A stretch of DNA of 64,000 nt from Treponema sp. JC4 (GTDB lineage: Bacteria > Spirochaetota > Spirochaetia > Treponematales > Treponemataceae). How positions within the stretch are numbered: position 1 is the stretch's first letter; every line of letters starts with the position of its first letter. This document shows positions 24,772 to 33,431 of the stretch, piece after piece. The position numbers and the translations under genes were made by a program. The stretch is from NCBI RefSeq assembly GCF_000260795.1, contig NZ_AJGU01000010.1, positions 1-64,000 on the forward strand. Reading direction: 5' to 3'. The notes beneath the pieces were generated by a model, which worked only from the letters and a program-made list of their open reading frames with translations, was not told the DNA's origin and searched no databases.

Positions 24772-24937
24772 TGCGCATCCGCCTGCCTTGCGTTTTCTCG
24801 GCTATTTGCTTTAATTTTTTTTTCTCATCTGGGCGTTCCCCGCCGCGGGGCGGCGGGGGCGGGCGTTACGCGGCTTGCCTGGCGGCCGGTCTGCTGACGC
24901 AGACTGCTTCGCACCGCTTCATGCCCTAACGCATTTA
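24772..24937. repeat. GC-rich intergenic island, copy 4, with a truncated neighbour
   Basis: A short fragment (GCGCATCCGCCTGCC, 24773-24790) is followed by a full island from CTGGGCGTTCCCC (24830) to CATGCCCTAACGC (24920-24932). It contains hairpins CCCCGCCGCGGGG and GTCTGCTGACGCAGAC. It ends just before the stop of the 24946 gene. Confidence 0.65.
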
Positions 24938-24945
24938 ACAGGAAT

Positions 24946-25608
24946 TTATTTAATTATGCCAAATGCAGGTAATAACTGAGCGATAGTAGAAAGATTGCTT
25001 GTGGCAGCCAAAATATTCTCAACTATTTCTAAAGGGGATTTACCGCTTTTTGTAATCTCATCAATTTTTGCAGCATCTTTTACATCTTTTTTTGCCGATT
25101 TTATGAACTCATCTTTTGCAGTCTCATCATTTTTGTAAAGAACTGCACAGAATACGGAAATCGGCATCTCAACCTTACGGCTGTTAAGATAGTTATCGGC
25201 AGGGTAGCCGGTTATTTCCTCAGCGGCATTAGCCAGATTCTTTTTTATATGTGGATAAGGCACACTTAGCAAAACATTTTTATTATCTTTTTGCAAATAA
25301 ATCTTTATGCTTCCGTTTGAAATTCTTGTTTTTAGTTCTGCTATAGATTCTTCCACAGATTGAGGCTTTTTTGCTCTGGCATTTGCCGCCAGTCTTAGCG
25401 CAGAAAGTTTTGTTTCTGTAATATGAAGTTCGTTTTCAATTTCGTTTTCCCTCATGGAGGAATCTATATAACCCAAATCTGTAATCAATGAAAAAACAAG
25501 AGTATCTATCTCTGATTTTGGAAGCACCCCAAATCCAAGTGACAGGTATTTTTCCAAAAACTGTTGAACAAATATTGAATCTCTTTTTTCGTTGACTGAA
25601 TATTCCAT
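24946..25608 (-). CDS. Protein of unknown function in the accessory cluster
   Basis: 220 aa. I do not recognise the family. It has no signal peptide and no membrane helix. The N-terminal half is helical, with a possible HTH-like segment around IENELHITETKLSALRLAA (about 62-80). The middle has alternating strand-like stretches (GSIKIYLQKDNKNVLLSVP), and the last 50 residues are Lys/Ala-rich helices ending in a hydrophobic segment. A GGAG site precedes the ATG. It is a single-gene unit between GC-rich islands, next to nuclease and toxin genes. A role in defence or mobile-element biology is possible from context only. Confidence 0.6.
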   Translation of the reverse strand: MEYSVNEKRDSIFVQQFLEKYLSLGFGVLPKSEIDTLVFSLITDLGYIDSSMRENEIENELHITETKLSALRLAANARAKKPQSVEESIAELKTRISNGSIKIYLQKDNKNVLLSVPYPHIKKNLANAAEEITGYPADNYLNSRKVEMPISVFCAVLYKNDETAKDEFIKSAKKDVKDAAKIDEITKSGKSPLEIVENILAATSNLSTIAQLLPAFGIIK

Positions 25609-25636
25609 AGTTTTTTACTCCATCTTTTTTTGCCTT

Positions 25637-25702
25637 TGCGTTCCCCCGCCGTCGTCACTTCGTGCCACCGGCGGGGCGGGACCACAGGTACTGCAGCCCC
25701 TA
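25637..25702. repeat. GC-rich intergenic island, copy 5 (short)
   Basis: TTGCGTTCCCCCGCCG...CGGCGGGGCGGG forms an imperfect stem. It sits between the unknown gene and the lipoprotein gene. Confidence 0.6.
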
Positions 25703-25717
25703 ATTTAGTTTTATTTT

Positions 25718-27256
25718 TTAGTTAAAAACCCTGATACAACAAACGTTTGTTGACCAGTTACATACATAAACACCCTCCCTCAAAGCTTCATTCACATTAT
25801 CCTCTTCAAATTTGATATATTGTCCGTTTCCACGGCTATCTAACGTTGATGATAAGTAACCAGCTTCACATTCATTATCATCTGCTGGCATCGCATCATC
25901 TTCAAGACTTTTTCCGGTACATAATTTACAGGCTTCATTTACAGTAGACTTCTTTGTCCAAATATCATAAAGTTCTGGAAGAGACGGTATATACCAGCCG
26001 TCTTCAAAATCTGTGTTTTTAACATGACTGCCTTCTTTATCTTTGTAATTAATTGCAAATTCAAATGCCGGATAGTGTGTTAAATCGTCTGTGTCGTCCA
26101 CTGTGTCTTCATTTTCTTCAAGAAAAGCTTTAATCTCCGCCAAATTATCACTTCCATCAGTATCACCAGTAAATGTTCCATTATCATAATTACAGTTACA
26201 CACTATAGATTCGACATTACGCACATTACCAAAAGCGTCATCTATAACCAATTGCGATGAATGTGTAAACAATTCTAAACCAACCTTATTCTGCAAGATT
26301 CCTACCCCATAAGTTTTAGAAGCATCAACCTTATAAATAATGGCAATTGATTTTTCTTTCTGTTCGTCGGTAAGTGTAAGGTCTGAGGTATATGGTGTGG
26401 CTGAGCCGTCAGTAAATACAATGTCGCCAACTGCTTTCTGGGCATCTGGCTTTTTTGATCCAACAAACCATTTTGCAGTAATTTCGATAGTTCCTGTAAT
26501 TGGTGTTGTAAAGTCAAATTCAGTATCTCTGACAAACCAGCCTTTGAAAGCGCTTCCTTCTTTTGTCGGGTCGGCAGGTTTTGTAGCTGTTTTACCATAT
26601 TCGATTTCCTGCGAGTCAATGTTTGCAGGTGTTCCACCGTTTGTGTTGAAGGAAACTGTGTATGTAGCAGTACTTTCTGTCCACTTTGCGAAAAGTTTAA
26701 TATCACTTGTAATTGCTGTATTAAAATCAAATGCTGTATCAGAGAGTGTTGTGCCTTCGTCTTCTGAAGTATACCAGTTGTCAAAGGTGTAGGTCATACT
26801 TTCTGTCGCATCTTTTGCTGGGTTTGTTGGGCGTGTTGCCTTGTTCCCATGAATTATATTTTGGCTTGTAACTGTGGTGTTTCCGCCTTTTGTATCAAAA
26901 GTTACTGTGTGTGTAACTGCATTTTCTGCCCATTTTGCATAAAGGGTAATGTCCTTTGTAATGGCTGTGTCAAAATCAAAGGCTGTATCAGAAAGAGTAG
27001 CGCCTTCGTCTTCTGACGTATACCAATTGTCAAAGGTGTAAGTGTTGGCTGCTGTTGCAGTTTTTGTCGGGTTGTCAGGTTTAGAAGCCTTCTTTCCGCT
27101 TTCAATCTTCTGGCTTGTAACATCTGTTCCGCCATTTGAATTGAAGGTTACGGTGTAATAAGTTGTGTCATCTCCTGAATCCTGCTGGCAGGAAGTAAAG
27201 GCAAAGCCCATTGCCAGAGCCGCCAGCAGAAGAAGAGATTTTGTAAGTTTTTTCAT
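25718..27256 (-). CDS. Surface lipoprotein with three InlB B-repeats
   Basis: 512 aa from the ATG at 27256 (AGGAGAA site upstream; a TTG one codon earlier is less likely). The signal peptide ends in a lipobox-like FTSC. Three B-repeats (Listeria-Bacteroides repeat, about 75 aa each) follow at about 33-107, 113-190 and 196-265, each with VTFNSNGG-like and W-Y-T-S-E-D or FKGWF and AKW motifs. Repeats 1 and 2 are nearly identical in DNA. The C-terminal part has WYIPSLPELYDIWTKK and SSTLDSRGNGQY, like the DUF1566-type domains of treponemal lipoproteins, with several cysteines. It is probably an exposed adhesin-like or structural protein; the ligand is unknown. Confidence 0.82.
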   Translation of the reverse strand: MKKLTKSLLLLAALAMGFAFTSCQQDSGDDTTYYTVTFNSNGGTDVTSQKIESGKKASKPDNPTKTATAANTYTFDNWYTSEDEGATLSDTAFDFDTAITKDITLYAKWAENAVTHTVTFDTKGGNTTVTSQNIIHGNKATRPTNPAKDATESMTYTFDNWYTSEDEGTTLSDTAFDFNTAITSDIKLFAKWTESTATYTVSFNTNGGTPANIDSQEIEYGKTATKPADPTKEGSAFKGWFVRDTEFDFTTPITGTIEITAKWFVGSKKPDAQKAVGDIVFTDGSATPYTSDLTLTDEQKEKSIAIIYKVDASKTYGVGILQNKVGLELFTHSSQLVIDDAFGNVRNVESIVCNCNYDNGTFTGDTDGSDNLAEIKAFLEENEDTVDDTDDLTHYPAFEFAINYKDKEGSHVKNTDFEDGWYIPSLPELYDIWTKKSTVNEACKLCTGKSLEDDAMPADDNECEAGYLSSTLDSRGNGQYIKFEEDNVNEALREGVYVCNWSTNVCCIRVFN

Positions 27257-27325
27257 CAATTTTTCTCCTAAGAAAATAAAATTATTCTTAGTATAGCACC
27301 GCCCTTTTCCCCTGTATTCAGTGAA

Positions 27326-27347
27326 AACTCACTTTTTTTTGTGAGTT
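27326..27347. promoter_or_regulatory. Inverted repeat in front of the response regulator gene
   Basis: AACTCAC (27326-27332), eight T residues, then GTGAGTT (27341-27347). It lies between the divergent lipoprotein and LuxR-type genes, 24 bp before the latter. It could be an operator for the regulator itself, or a hairpin with a T loop. Confidence 0.45.
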
Positions 27348-27371
27348 AACTCTATATATTTTTGCAGACTT

Positions 27372-27992
27372 ATGAATTACAATAATCGTATGATTGAAAT
27401 AATCAGCCTAGATGACCACGAAATGATAAGCCTGGGGCTTAGAAGCATATTTGCAGAGACTAAAGATATAAGACTGAGCCACTTCTGTAAGACAAAAGCA
27501 GAACTCATTCCTCTTATTGAAGCAAAAAGTCCACAGGAATTAGAAAATACAATTGCTATGCTGGACATAAAGCTTGATAACGAAAGCGGCTTTGATTCTG
27601 CTGATTATCTTGTTGAAAAGGGAATAAAGTGCCTTATGTACACTTCTTTTTCCAATGCGGGCTTTATCCTCAAAACTATGGAGCACAAAATTAAGGGCTT
27701 TATTTCCAAAAGCGCCGTCAATTCAGAAATCCTGGATGCAATCCGGGCTGTAGCCCGCGGCGAAACCTACATCCAGAAAGATTTAATTTCCGACATGATG
27801 TATGTAAGCGGAATCCTTGTCACCCTGACCAAAAAAGAGCGCGAAATGTTAGATTTAATTTCCGAGCATCTTCCCAACGAACTGATTGCCGAACGCCTGG
27901 GACTTTCCAAACGCACCATCGAAAACTACGTTTCCCGCATCTTCGACAAGTTCAACGTCAAGAACCGCTACGAGCTGGGCCGGTATTTGTAA
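27372..27992 (+). CDS. NarL/LuxR-family response regulator
   Basis: 206 aa. The receiver domain (about 1-125) has the acidic pair in SLDDHEM, the phosphoacceptor Asp in AMLDIKLD, Thr/Ser in YTSFS and Lys in SKSA. The C-terminal LuxR-type HTH (about 143-200) reads LTKKEREMLDLI...IAERLGLSKRTIENYVSRIFDKF. The histidine kinase at 28637 is of the matching HisKA_3 type and is the likely partner. The 3' end overlaps the tail of the opposed membrane-protein gene by 35 bp. No clear SD site is seen. Confidence 0.9.
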   Translation: MNYNNRMIEIISLDDHEMISLGLRSIFAETKDIRLSHFCKTKAELIPLIEAKSPQELENTIAMLDIKLDNESGFDSADYLVEKGIKCLMYTSFSNAGFILKTMEHKIKGFISKSAVNSEILDAIRAVARGETYIQKDLISDMMYVSGILVTLTKKEREMLDLISEHLPNELIAERLGLSKRTIENYVSRIFDKFNVKNRYELGRYL

Positions 27993-28590
27993 AAGGGAAG
28001 GCGGCGGGCAAGCAGAAAAACTCCCCAGGCGCAAAGGTGCAGATGAAGCGGTCTGCAATGTTTACCGGAATGCGGACGGCGATTTGCAAAAGCAGTTTTG
28101 ACTCGAATTTATTGTCCCATAAGAAGGTAAGGAAGTCTGTCTGGCTGCTTGCGGCCTTGTAGGCTTCGACATAGCTTAGAATGTAACCGATGATTCCGCC
28201 GGAAATACTCATTACCAGGCAGAGGACAAGGCTTAAAACTATCAGTTTTACAAAAATTGTCATGCTGCTGTCTGTTTTTTTGATAAAGAGCATTTTAAAA
28301 TATCCTGCGGTCAGGGCAGCAAGAAAATGGCAGATTACAAACCAGTGTCCAAGTTCCAGACTCCTGTTCAGGCTGAAGTCAATCAGATGATAGAAAAATC
28401 CCGCAAGAACTCCCCACCAGGGGCCGGCAAGAAAACTCAGCGCCATAATAAAAATTGTGTCACAAAAAAGCGGCAGATGGTTTACCCAGGCTACAAAATC
28501 ACAGATGATATAATCTAAAAAGCCGCAGAGAATGCTGAGGATAAAAAATAAAACTCTCTTCCGATTTGAAAAATCAAAGGGAAAACTCAT
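27958..28590 (-). CDS. Integral membrane protein of unknown function
   Basis: 210 aa with five or six predicted membrane helices (for example RVLFFILSILCGFLDYIIC, FIMALSFLAGPWWGVLAGFFYHL and IVLSLVLCLVMSISGGIIGYIL). The shape resembles small-molecule-binding membrane components such as ECF S proteins, but no substrate motif is clear. It is encoded between, and opposite to, the response regulator and kinase genes and shares its upstream region with the kinase. That placement suggests a sensory or transport partner. A TATAAT box ends 5 nt before the ATG and no SD site is present. The C-terminal 35 bp overlap the regulator gene. Confidence 0.72.
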   Translation of the reverse strand: MSFPFDFSNRKRVLFFILSILCGFLDYIICDFVAWVNHLPLFCDTIFIMALSFLAGPWWGVLAGFFYHLIDFSLNRSLELGHWFVICHFLAALTAGYFKMLFIKKTDSSMTIFVKLIVLSLVLCLVMSISGGIIGYILSYVEAYKAASSQTDFLTFLWDNKFESKLLLQIAVRIPVNIADRFICTFAPGEFFCLPAAFPFTNTGPARSGS

Positions 28591-28636
28591 ACTTTATTAT
28601 ATCATTTATATGGAAGAATGTGTTATATTTTTAGTG

Positions 28637-29701
28637 ATGAAAAAACTTATCTTCTTTATTTTATTTGTTTTATTCTCTTTTTCGGCTTTTGCCCACAAGG
28701 CTCAGAAACAGACAGAAAAACTTATGCCCGAAGCTCTTACTCAAAAATGGCTGGAATGGGAAGCGGCAGGGGAGGAAGAGGCCCAGCTCCTGCTTGAAGA
28801 ACTTGCAATTGAAATAAAGAAGGCCCAGCCCTCTGATACTGTAATTTATTATTTTCCGGAAGCAAAGGAAATTCATGAAAATCTGGTCAGCGGCATCAGA
28901 AAGGGTGATAAACAGAAACTTGCAGAAAATGTTGGCCGCTGGGAAATACTTCAGAAAAATCTTGTAAGCTTTCAGCTTGAGCAGGTTTATTATTCTTACA
29001 GGATTTTGATTCTGGTAATTATTCTGACGCTTGGTATGTCGCTTGTCTTTTTAATTCTCTATCTTGTAACTTACAGACGCCGCAAGGAAAACCTTGCCTA
29101 TACTGCCCAGGTGATTAAAACTCAGGAGGCCGAGCGCGAACGTATTTCAAACGAGCTTCATGATACTGTCTGCCAGGATTTGCGCGTGCTGCAGTTCCAG
29201 CTTAAAAATGAAGAATCCGTAAACCTCTGTAAAAAGATTGCAAGCGATGTCCGTAACTCCTGCTATGCCCTTACTCCGACAGATTTGAACGAAGGTCTTT
29301 TTGAAGCCCTTGTTTCCCTCTGCGAAGTCTTAAAAAAGCAGAGCGGTCTTGAAATTATTCTCTGTATTCAGAATGAAGTAAAAAACAATCAGGACTTTAA
29401 GAATTTCCCAAAAGAAAAGAATCTGAGCATTTACCGCATTGTGCAGGAAATCCTTTCAAATGCCATAAAACATTCCGGCGCAGAAAAAATAAGCGTGCTG
29501 GTCAGAACCTTTGATGAAAAGAATTTTAAAATAATAATTTCAGACGGCGGAAAAGGCTTCGACTTAAAAAGCGCCCTCAAAAAGAAAAATCATTTCGGCC
29601 TAAAAAACATCCAGACCCGCGCCAAAAGCCTTGGCGGCCAGGTAAACTTCTTCACCGAAGAAGGCGAAGGCACCCAGGTTTCGGTTACTGTGCCCTATTA
29701 A
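28637..29701 (+). CDS. Membrane sensor histidine kinase (HisKA_3/NarX type)
   Basis: 354 aa from the ATG at 28637, which opens a clear signal peptide (hydrophobic core then AFA); an ATG at 28610 is possible. The extracytoplasmic part (about 20-115) is short and helical. A membrane helix lies at about 116-140. The cytoplasmic kinase has the H-box ERISNELHDTVCQDLRVLQF with the phosphorylated His, N-box EILSNAIKHSG, and the ATP lid DGGKGFDL...HFGLKNIQTRAKSLGGQ. It should phosphorylate the LuxR-type regulator at 27372. A TATATT box lies 7 nt before the ATG. Confidence 0.88.
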   Translation: MKKLIFFILFVLFSFSAFAHKAQKQTEKLMPEALTQKWLEWEAAGEEEAQLLLEELAIEIKKAQPSDTVIYYFPEAKEIHENLVSGIRKGDKQKLAENVGRWEILQKNLVSFQLEQVYYSYRILILVIILTLGMSLVFLILYLVTYRRRKENLAYTAQVIKTQEAERERISNELHDTVCQDLRVLQFQLKNEESVNLCKKIASDVRNSCYALTPTDLNEGLFEALVSLCEVLKKQSGLEIILCIQNEVKNNQDFKNFPKEKNLSIYRIVQEILSNAIKHSGAEKISVLVRTFDEKNFKIIISDGGKGFDLKSALKKKNHFGLKNIQTRAKSLGGQVNFFTEEGEGTQVSVTVPY

Positions 29702-29710
29702 AGGGGCTTT

Positions 29711-31027
29711 TTAAAGGAACATTACGAAATAAATCGGCAAATATGTAATTCCATTTTCATCGGTATAAATCTGGCCTTCATTGGACAAGACTATTGCCTT
29801 TGAGATATTGTAATCCTTGTTTTTTAAGAAAGTATTTAAGGCTGAATGTATGTAATAATCTTTTCCAGATTTGACTTCTATAGGCAGGATTGAAAGCGAA
29901 TCATAATCATTGATTAAATAATCGACTTCACCCTTTGCTTTATTGTCATAATAAAAAAGCTCTTTTCCATGTGCCTTTAATTCCTGTGCCACGACAGCTT
30001 CATATACAGTTCCAAGATTTATATTCTTTTCGCTGTCCAAAATTGCACGGATATTGTTTGCGTAAAGAATAGAAGAAAGAATGCCTACATCATTTAGATA
30101 AAGTTTTAAAAGATTTTTACCAGAATGTTCATCAAGCGGAAAAACCGGAGTTGAAATAGCTTTGACTTCAAGCGCTATTCCGGCATTTATAAGATAATCA
30201 AATTCATCCTGATAGTTTGAAAAACGTTTTCCTTTTTTATTTTCAATATCCTGAACAATAAGTCGCTTTTTCTTATTTTCCAGACTTGATGGAATCATAT
30301 CAAAAATTCGTTTGATTTTAAGCTTATGTTCAAAATCATATTTTGAGGCATCCATTCCATAATATTCATGAATCTGATTTTGAATGTTACGAACAGAAAC
30401 GATATTGTTTGTTTCAATAAAAGTTTTTACCGCATCAGGAAGTCCACCGGAAAGAAGGTATTTTTTGAATAAAGAGAGCATATTCTTATGAAGATTTTCT
30501 TCAAGACTCTCCCTGTTTGTAAACTTTTCTTTCAGCGAAGAAATTGCAACTTCACCAAAATTATTTGCGATGAGGAATTCTTCAAAATCCATTGGATACA
30601 TATGTTTAACTTCTATGCTTCCTATTGGAATTGAAGAAGTTTGTGAAAGTGTAATGCCTAAAAGCGAACCGCTTGCAATATAGGTAAAACGATTTTCCTG
30701 ATTAAGAAATTTCAGTAAAGTAAGTAGATGAGGATAAGCTTGAATTTCATCAAGAAAAACAAGAGTGTTTTCTTTTTCTTTAAGCTTATTTCCCGCCAGC
30801 ATGCTCAGTTGAAGATAAAAGTCAGCAGTGCTTTTTGTATTTTCAAAATATCTGTTGTTAAGTGAATCTTCAAGCAGGTTGATTTCGATGTAATTTTCAA
30901 ATAGTTCTGTTCCTGTTTCACGGATTATATATGATTTTCCGACTTGTCGGGCTCCATCAATTATGAGTATCTTTTTTGTATTTGATTTCAGATAATCTGA
31001 AATGAATTTTTTTATTTTTCTGTACAT
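29711..31027 (-). CDS. AAA+ ATPase with DUF4143 domain
   Basis: 438 aa. The N-terminal ATPase has Walker A DGARQVGKS (about 25-33), Walker B TLVFLDEIQA, a sensor IASGSLLG and an arginine-rich helix. The C-terminal DUF4143 region includes LLKLYLNDVGIL, EAVVAQEL and the PD-(D/E)XK-like YYDNKAKGEVDYLI...LPIEVKSGKDY. Members of this family are scattered accessory ATPases whose function is not established. An AGGAG site precedes the ATG. Three 33-bp iterons overlap its promoter region. It is a single-gene unit, convergent with the kinase gene. Confidence 0.85.
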   Translation of the reverse strand: MYRKIKKFISDYLKSNTKKILIIDGARQVGKSYIIRETGTELFENYIEINLLEDSLNNRYFENTKSTADFYLQLSMLAGNKLKEKENTLVFLDEIQAYPHLLTLLKFLNQENRFTYIASGSLLGITLSQTSSIPIGSIEVKHMYPMDFEEFLIANNFGEVAISSLKEKFTNRESLEENLHKNMLSLFKKYLLSGGLPDAVKTFIETNNIVSVRNIQNQIHEYYGMDASKYDFEHKLKIKRIFDMIPSSLENKKKRLIVQDIENKKGKRFSNYQDEFDYLINAGIALEVKAISTPVFPLDEHSGKNLLKLYLNDVGILSSILYANNIRAILDSEKNINLGTVYEAVVAQELKAHGKELFYYDNKAKGEVDYLINDYDSLSILPIEVKSGKDYYIHSALNTFLKNKDYNISKAIVLSNEGQIYTDENGITYLPIYFVMFL

Positions 31028-31039
31028 AAAAACTCCTAA

Positions 31040-31125
31040 AAAAAATACACTTTTCTATGGAATTATACAGTTAAAATATACACTTTTCTTTATAAAATCG
31101 CAATTAAAATATACACTTTTCCTAA
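31040..31125. repeat. Three direct iterons with 33-bp spacing
   Basis: AAAATATACACTTTTC occurs three times, with TACACTTTTC at 31046, 31079 and 31112, exactly 33 bp apart (about three helical turns). They lie between the ATPase start (31027) and the GH5 gene. On the minus strand one copy supplies TATATT with TTGCGA 17 bp upstream, a possible ATPase promoter. The arrangement suggests a cooperative repressor or activator binding one DNA face. Confidence 0.75.
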
Positions 31126-31179
31126 TACTATTTTATATGCTGCTGTTTAACTTGGTATTCATCTGCTACATTTTCAATT

Positions 31180-31208
31180 TTGACAATTTAAATCTCTATT
31201 CTTATAAT
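31180..31208 (+). promoter_or_regulatory. Consensus promoter placed directly at the GH5 start codon
   Basis: TTGACA (31180-31185), 17 bp, TATAAT (31203-31208), then only 6 nt to the ATG at 31215. This is the full sigma-70 consensus. The predicted start site is at the start codon. Confidence 0.8.
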
Positions 31209-31214
31209 TAAACT

Positions 31215-33425
31215 ATGAAAAAGTCATTAATATCATTTTTATTTATTTTTCTTGCCGGATTTTCTGTTTTTGGGGAAAATGGCCTTTATGTTTCACTTTC
31301 AAAAAATAATTTTTATTCCTGGGATGGCTCAAATGCCTCTATGGATGCTTCGAATAAGCTTACGGTTTCTAACGGGAATGGCGGCTGTGGTGCGGGCTTT
31401 TATTTTAAGGCAGATGCTTCCTCTTATAAATATGCAAAAATCAGTTATCAGAATCTTTCGATTCCAAATTTTGTGGTAAGACTTCAGTATGCGGACGGGG
31501 CTTATTCTGAAGTTTATCTTCAGCCTCATTTTCAAAGCGTTTATATTGAGCTGGATTCTTCCAGAAAATCATCCATAACAAATCTGAATTTTATGACTTG
31601 CCAGAGCGAATATCAGACTGGCAAAAAAACAAGCAGCGTTACGCTCAAAGATCTTTCTTTTGTAAATGAAAAAACTCTTTCAAAAAAATCTGCAATCGCA
31701 GATAAAAAAGACGGTGCTTTTGATGATTCAATAACAGCCCTTGAAGTTTCTGATAAGCTTGCTTTAGGTTACAGCATGGGCTGCGGGCTAAACCGTTGTC
31801 CTTTTTACAACGATGAAAAAACTTCTTTTGCGGGTTTTGGGTTTCAGAATAATTATGACCAGAATGGAAAACCTCTTGTCATGCAGTTAGAATCTCAGAA
31901 AAGTGCGCTTGGAAATCAGGCTGGTGGAATGGCTTTTGAGCTTTGTGAAACGGCACTTGTTACAAAAGAATTTATTGATTCAATCCGGGATAAGGGATTT
32001 AAATCAATCAGAATTGCTGTTACCTGGTTTCCTCACATAATCGATCAGAATTATACGATTGATCCTTATTTTATGGAGAGGGTAAAAGAAGTTGTTGACT
32101 GGGCCATTAGTGACGGGCTTTATGTTCTTATGAATGAGCATCATTCGATTCATGCTTTTTGTCCTGCTCCACAATATGCTCAGGGCTATAACCTTACAAA
32201 AGAGGCAATGCCTGAGTCTGAACGCTATTTAACTGCAATTTACCAGCAGATTTGCCAGACTTTTAACGGAAGTTATGACCAGCATTTGATTTTTGAAATC
32301 TTGAATGAGCCTCGAGTTATAAGAAAAAAGAATAATGCTGATAAAAACTGGGATATGTGGGCTCCAAGAGCTTCTCTTCTGGATGATACAGGTCTTTCCG
32401 AGCCAACAAAAATCTTAAATGAATATAACCAGTTGATTGTAGATACAATCCGAAACAGCGGTGGAAATAATGCAAAGCGTTTTATTATGGTTCCGACTTA
32501 TGCAACGGATTACAGCACAGTTTCAAGTAAGTATTTTGTACTTCCTCAGGACAGTGTACAGAATAAGCTGATGGTTGCAATTCACTGGTATCCGCTTGGC
32601 TTTAATACTGAAAATAAAAAGCGTGATTCTTATTCGCCAGCCTTGAAAAAGAATTTTGAAAAAGTATTTAAGGCTGCAAACGAGCGTTTTGTTTCCAATG
32701 GAGTTCCTGTCTGTATTACAGAATTTGGAATTGAAAACGACAGCTGGTACGATATTCGCCGTAAGTGGTTTGAATCGCCGGAAGTTGACAGGGCAGAGCG
32801 TCTTTCCTGTCTGAGTGATTTTTCTTTCCTTGCAGGAAAATACGGTCTCTCTGCACTTGTATGGGACGATGGCTGTGTTCATTCTGTTATCCGCCGCATT
32901 CCGCCATATGCTTCTTTCGACGGCGATGATTTTATTTCCGGTATGGTTAATGCATGGGAAAAAGGGCGGTCTTCTGAAATTAAAAATGACAATAAAACAG
33001 AAAGCAAAAATGTCGGAAAAGCAGAAATTCAAAAAGAAACTTCTCTTCTTGTGTCTGTTGTAAAACTTGATGCTGAGGACTGGTCTTCTTCCTGTTTAAT
33101 TAACTTAGCAGAGGTAAAAGAAGGGCTTATTTTGAAATTCTCTGTTTCAAAGCTTTCATCTGCTGCTTACAGTCAGTTAAGGCTTTGCCCGGAAGATTCC
33201 TGGACTTCGCTCGCTATGAAAGAAGCAGATTTTTCTTCGGCTTCAAAAACACTTCTTTTGCAGGATTCTGCTGACGGAAACGGAAAAAATATTACCCTTA
33301 ATGCAAAAAAGGCTGTTTTTTCTTACAGACTTTCAGCCGAAGACGTAGAAAAAATTCAAAAGACTGGTTCTCTTGTAATCCGCGGTTATGGGGTTAGAGT
33401 TGAGGCTGTTGAGGTTGGAAAGTAA
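31215..33425 (+). CDS. Glycoside hydrolase family 5 glycanase (endoglucanase-like)
   Basis: 736 aa, secreted (signal peptide ending VFG). Residues about 20-160 look like a beta-sandwich carbohydrate-binding or accessory domain. The GH5 barrel spans about 180-580: SIRIAVTWFPH, an HHS motif near 307, EILNEPR with the acid/base Glu365, a conserved HWYP, and CITEFGIE with the nucleophile Glu503. A linker (KNDNKTESKNVGKAE) leads to a second beta-type domain. It probably cleaves beta-glucans or related plant polysaccharides; GH5 subfamily and substrate cannot be set by eye. No SD site; the promoter suggests a leaderless message. Confidence 0.88.
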   Translation: MKKSLISFLFIFLAGFSVFGENGLYVSLSKNNFYSWDGSNASMDASNKLTVSNGNGGCGAGFYFKADASSYKYAKISYQNLSIPNFVVRLQYADGAYSEVYLQPHFQSVYIELDSSRKSSITNLNFMTCQSEYQTGKKTSSVTLKDLSFVNEKTLSKKSAIADKKDGAFDDSITALEVSDKLALGYSMGCGLNRCPFYNDEKTSFAGFGFQNNYDQNGKPLVMQLESQKSALGNQAGGMAFELCETALVTKEFIDSIRDKGFKSIRIAVTWFPHIIDQNYTIDPYFMERVKEVVDWAISDGLYVLMNEHHSIHAFCPAPQYAQGYNLTKEAMPESERYLTAIYQQICQTFNGSYDQHLIFEILNEPRVIRKKNNADKNWDMWAPRASLLDDTGLSEPTKILNEYNQLIVDTIRNSGGNNAKRFIMVPTYATDYSTVSSKYFVLPQDSVQNKLMVAIHWYPLGFNTENKKRDSYSPALKKNFEKVFKAANERFVSNGVPVCITEFGIENDSWYDIRRKWFESPEVDRAERLSCLSDFSFLAGKYGLSALVWDDGCVHSVIRRIPPYASFDGDDFISGMVNAWEKGRSSEIKNDNKTESKNVGKAEIQKETSLLVSVVKLDAEDWSSSCLINLAEVKEGLILKFSVSKLSSAAYSQLRLCPEDSWTSLAMKEADFSSASKTLLLQDSADGNGKNITLNAKKAVFSYRLSAEDVEKIQKTGSLVIRGYGVRVEAVEVGK

Positions 33426-33431
33426 GTTTAT

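Noticed and set aside
24830-24937. Integron attC site in the GC-rich islands
   Set aside because: The islands have GTT-like and AAC-like ends, but in the order opposite to attC (RYYYAAC...GTTRRRY), and no integrase gene is present.
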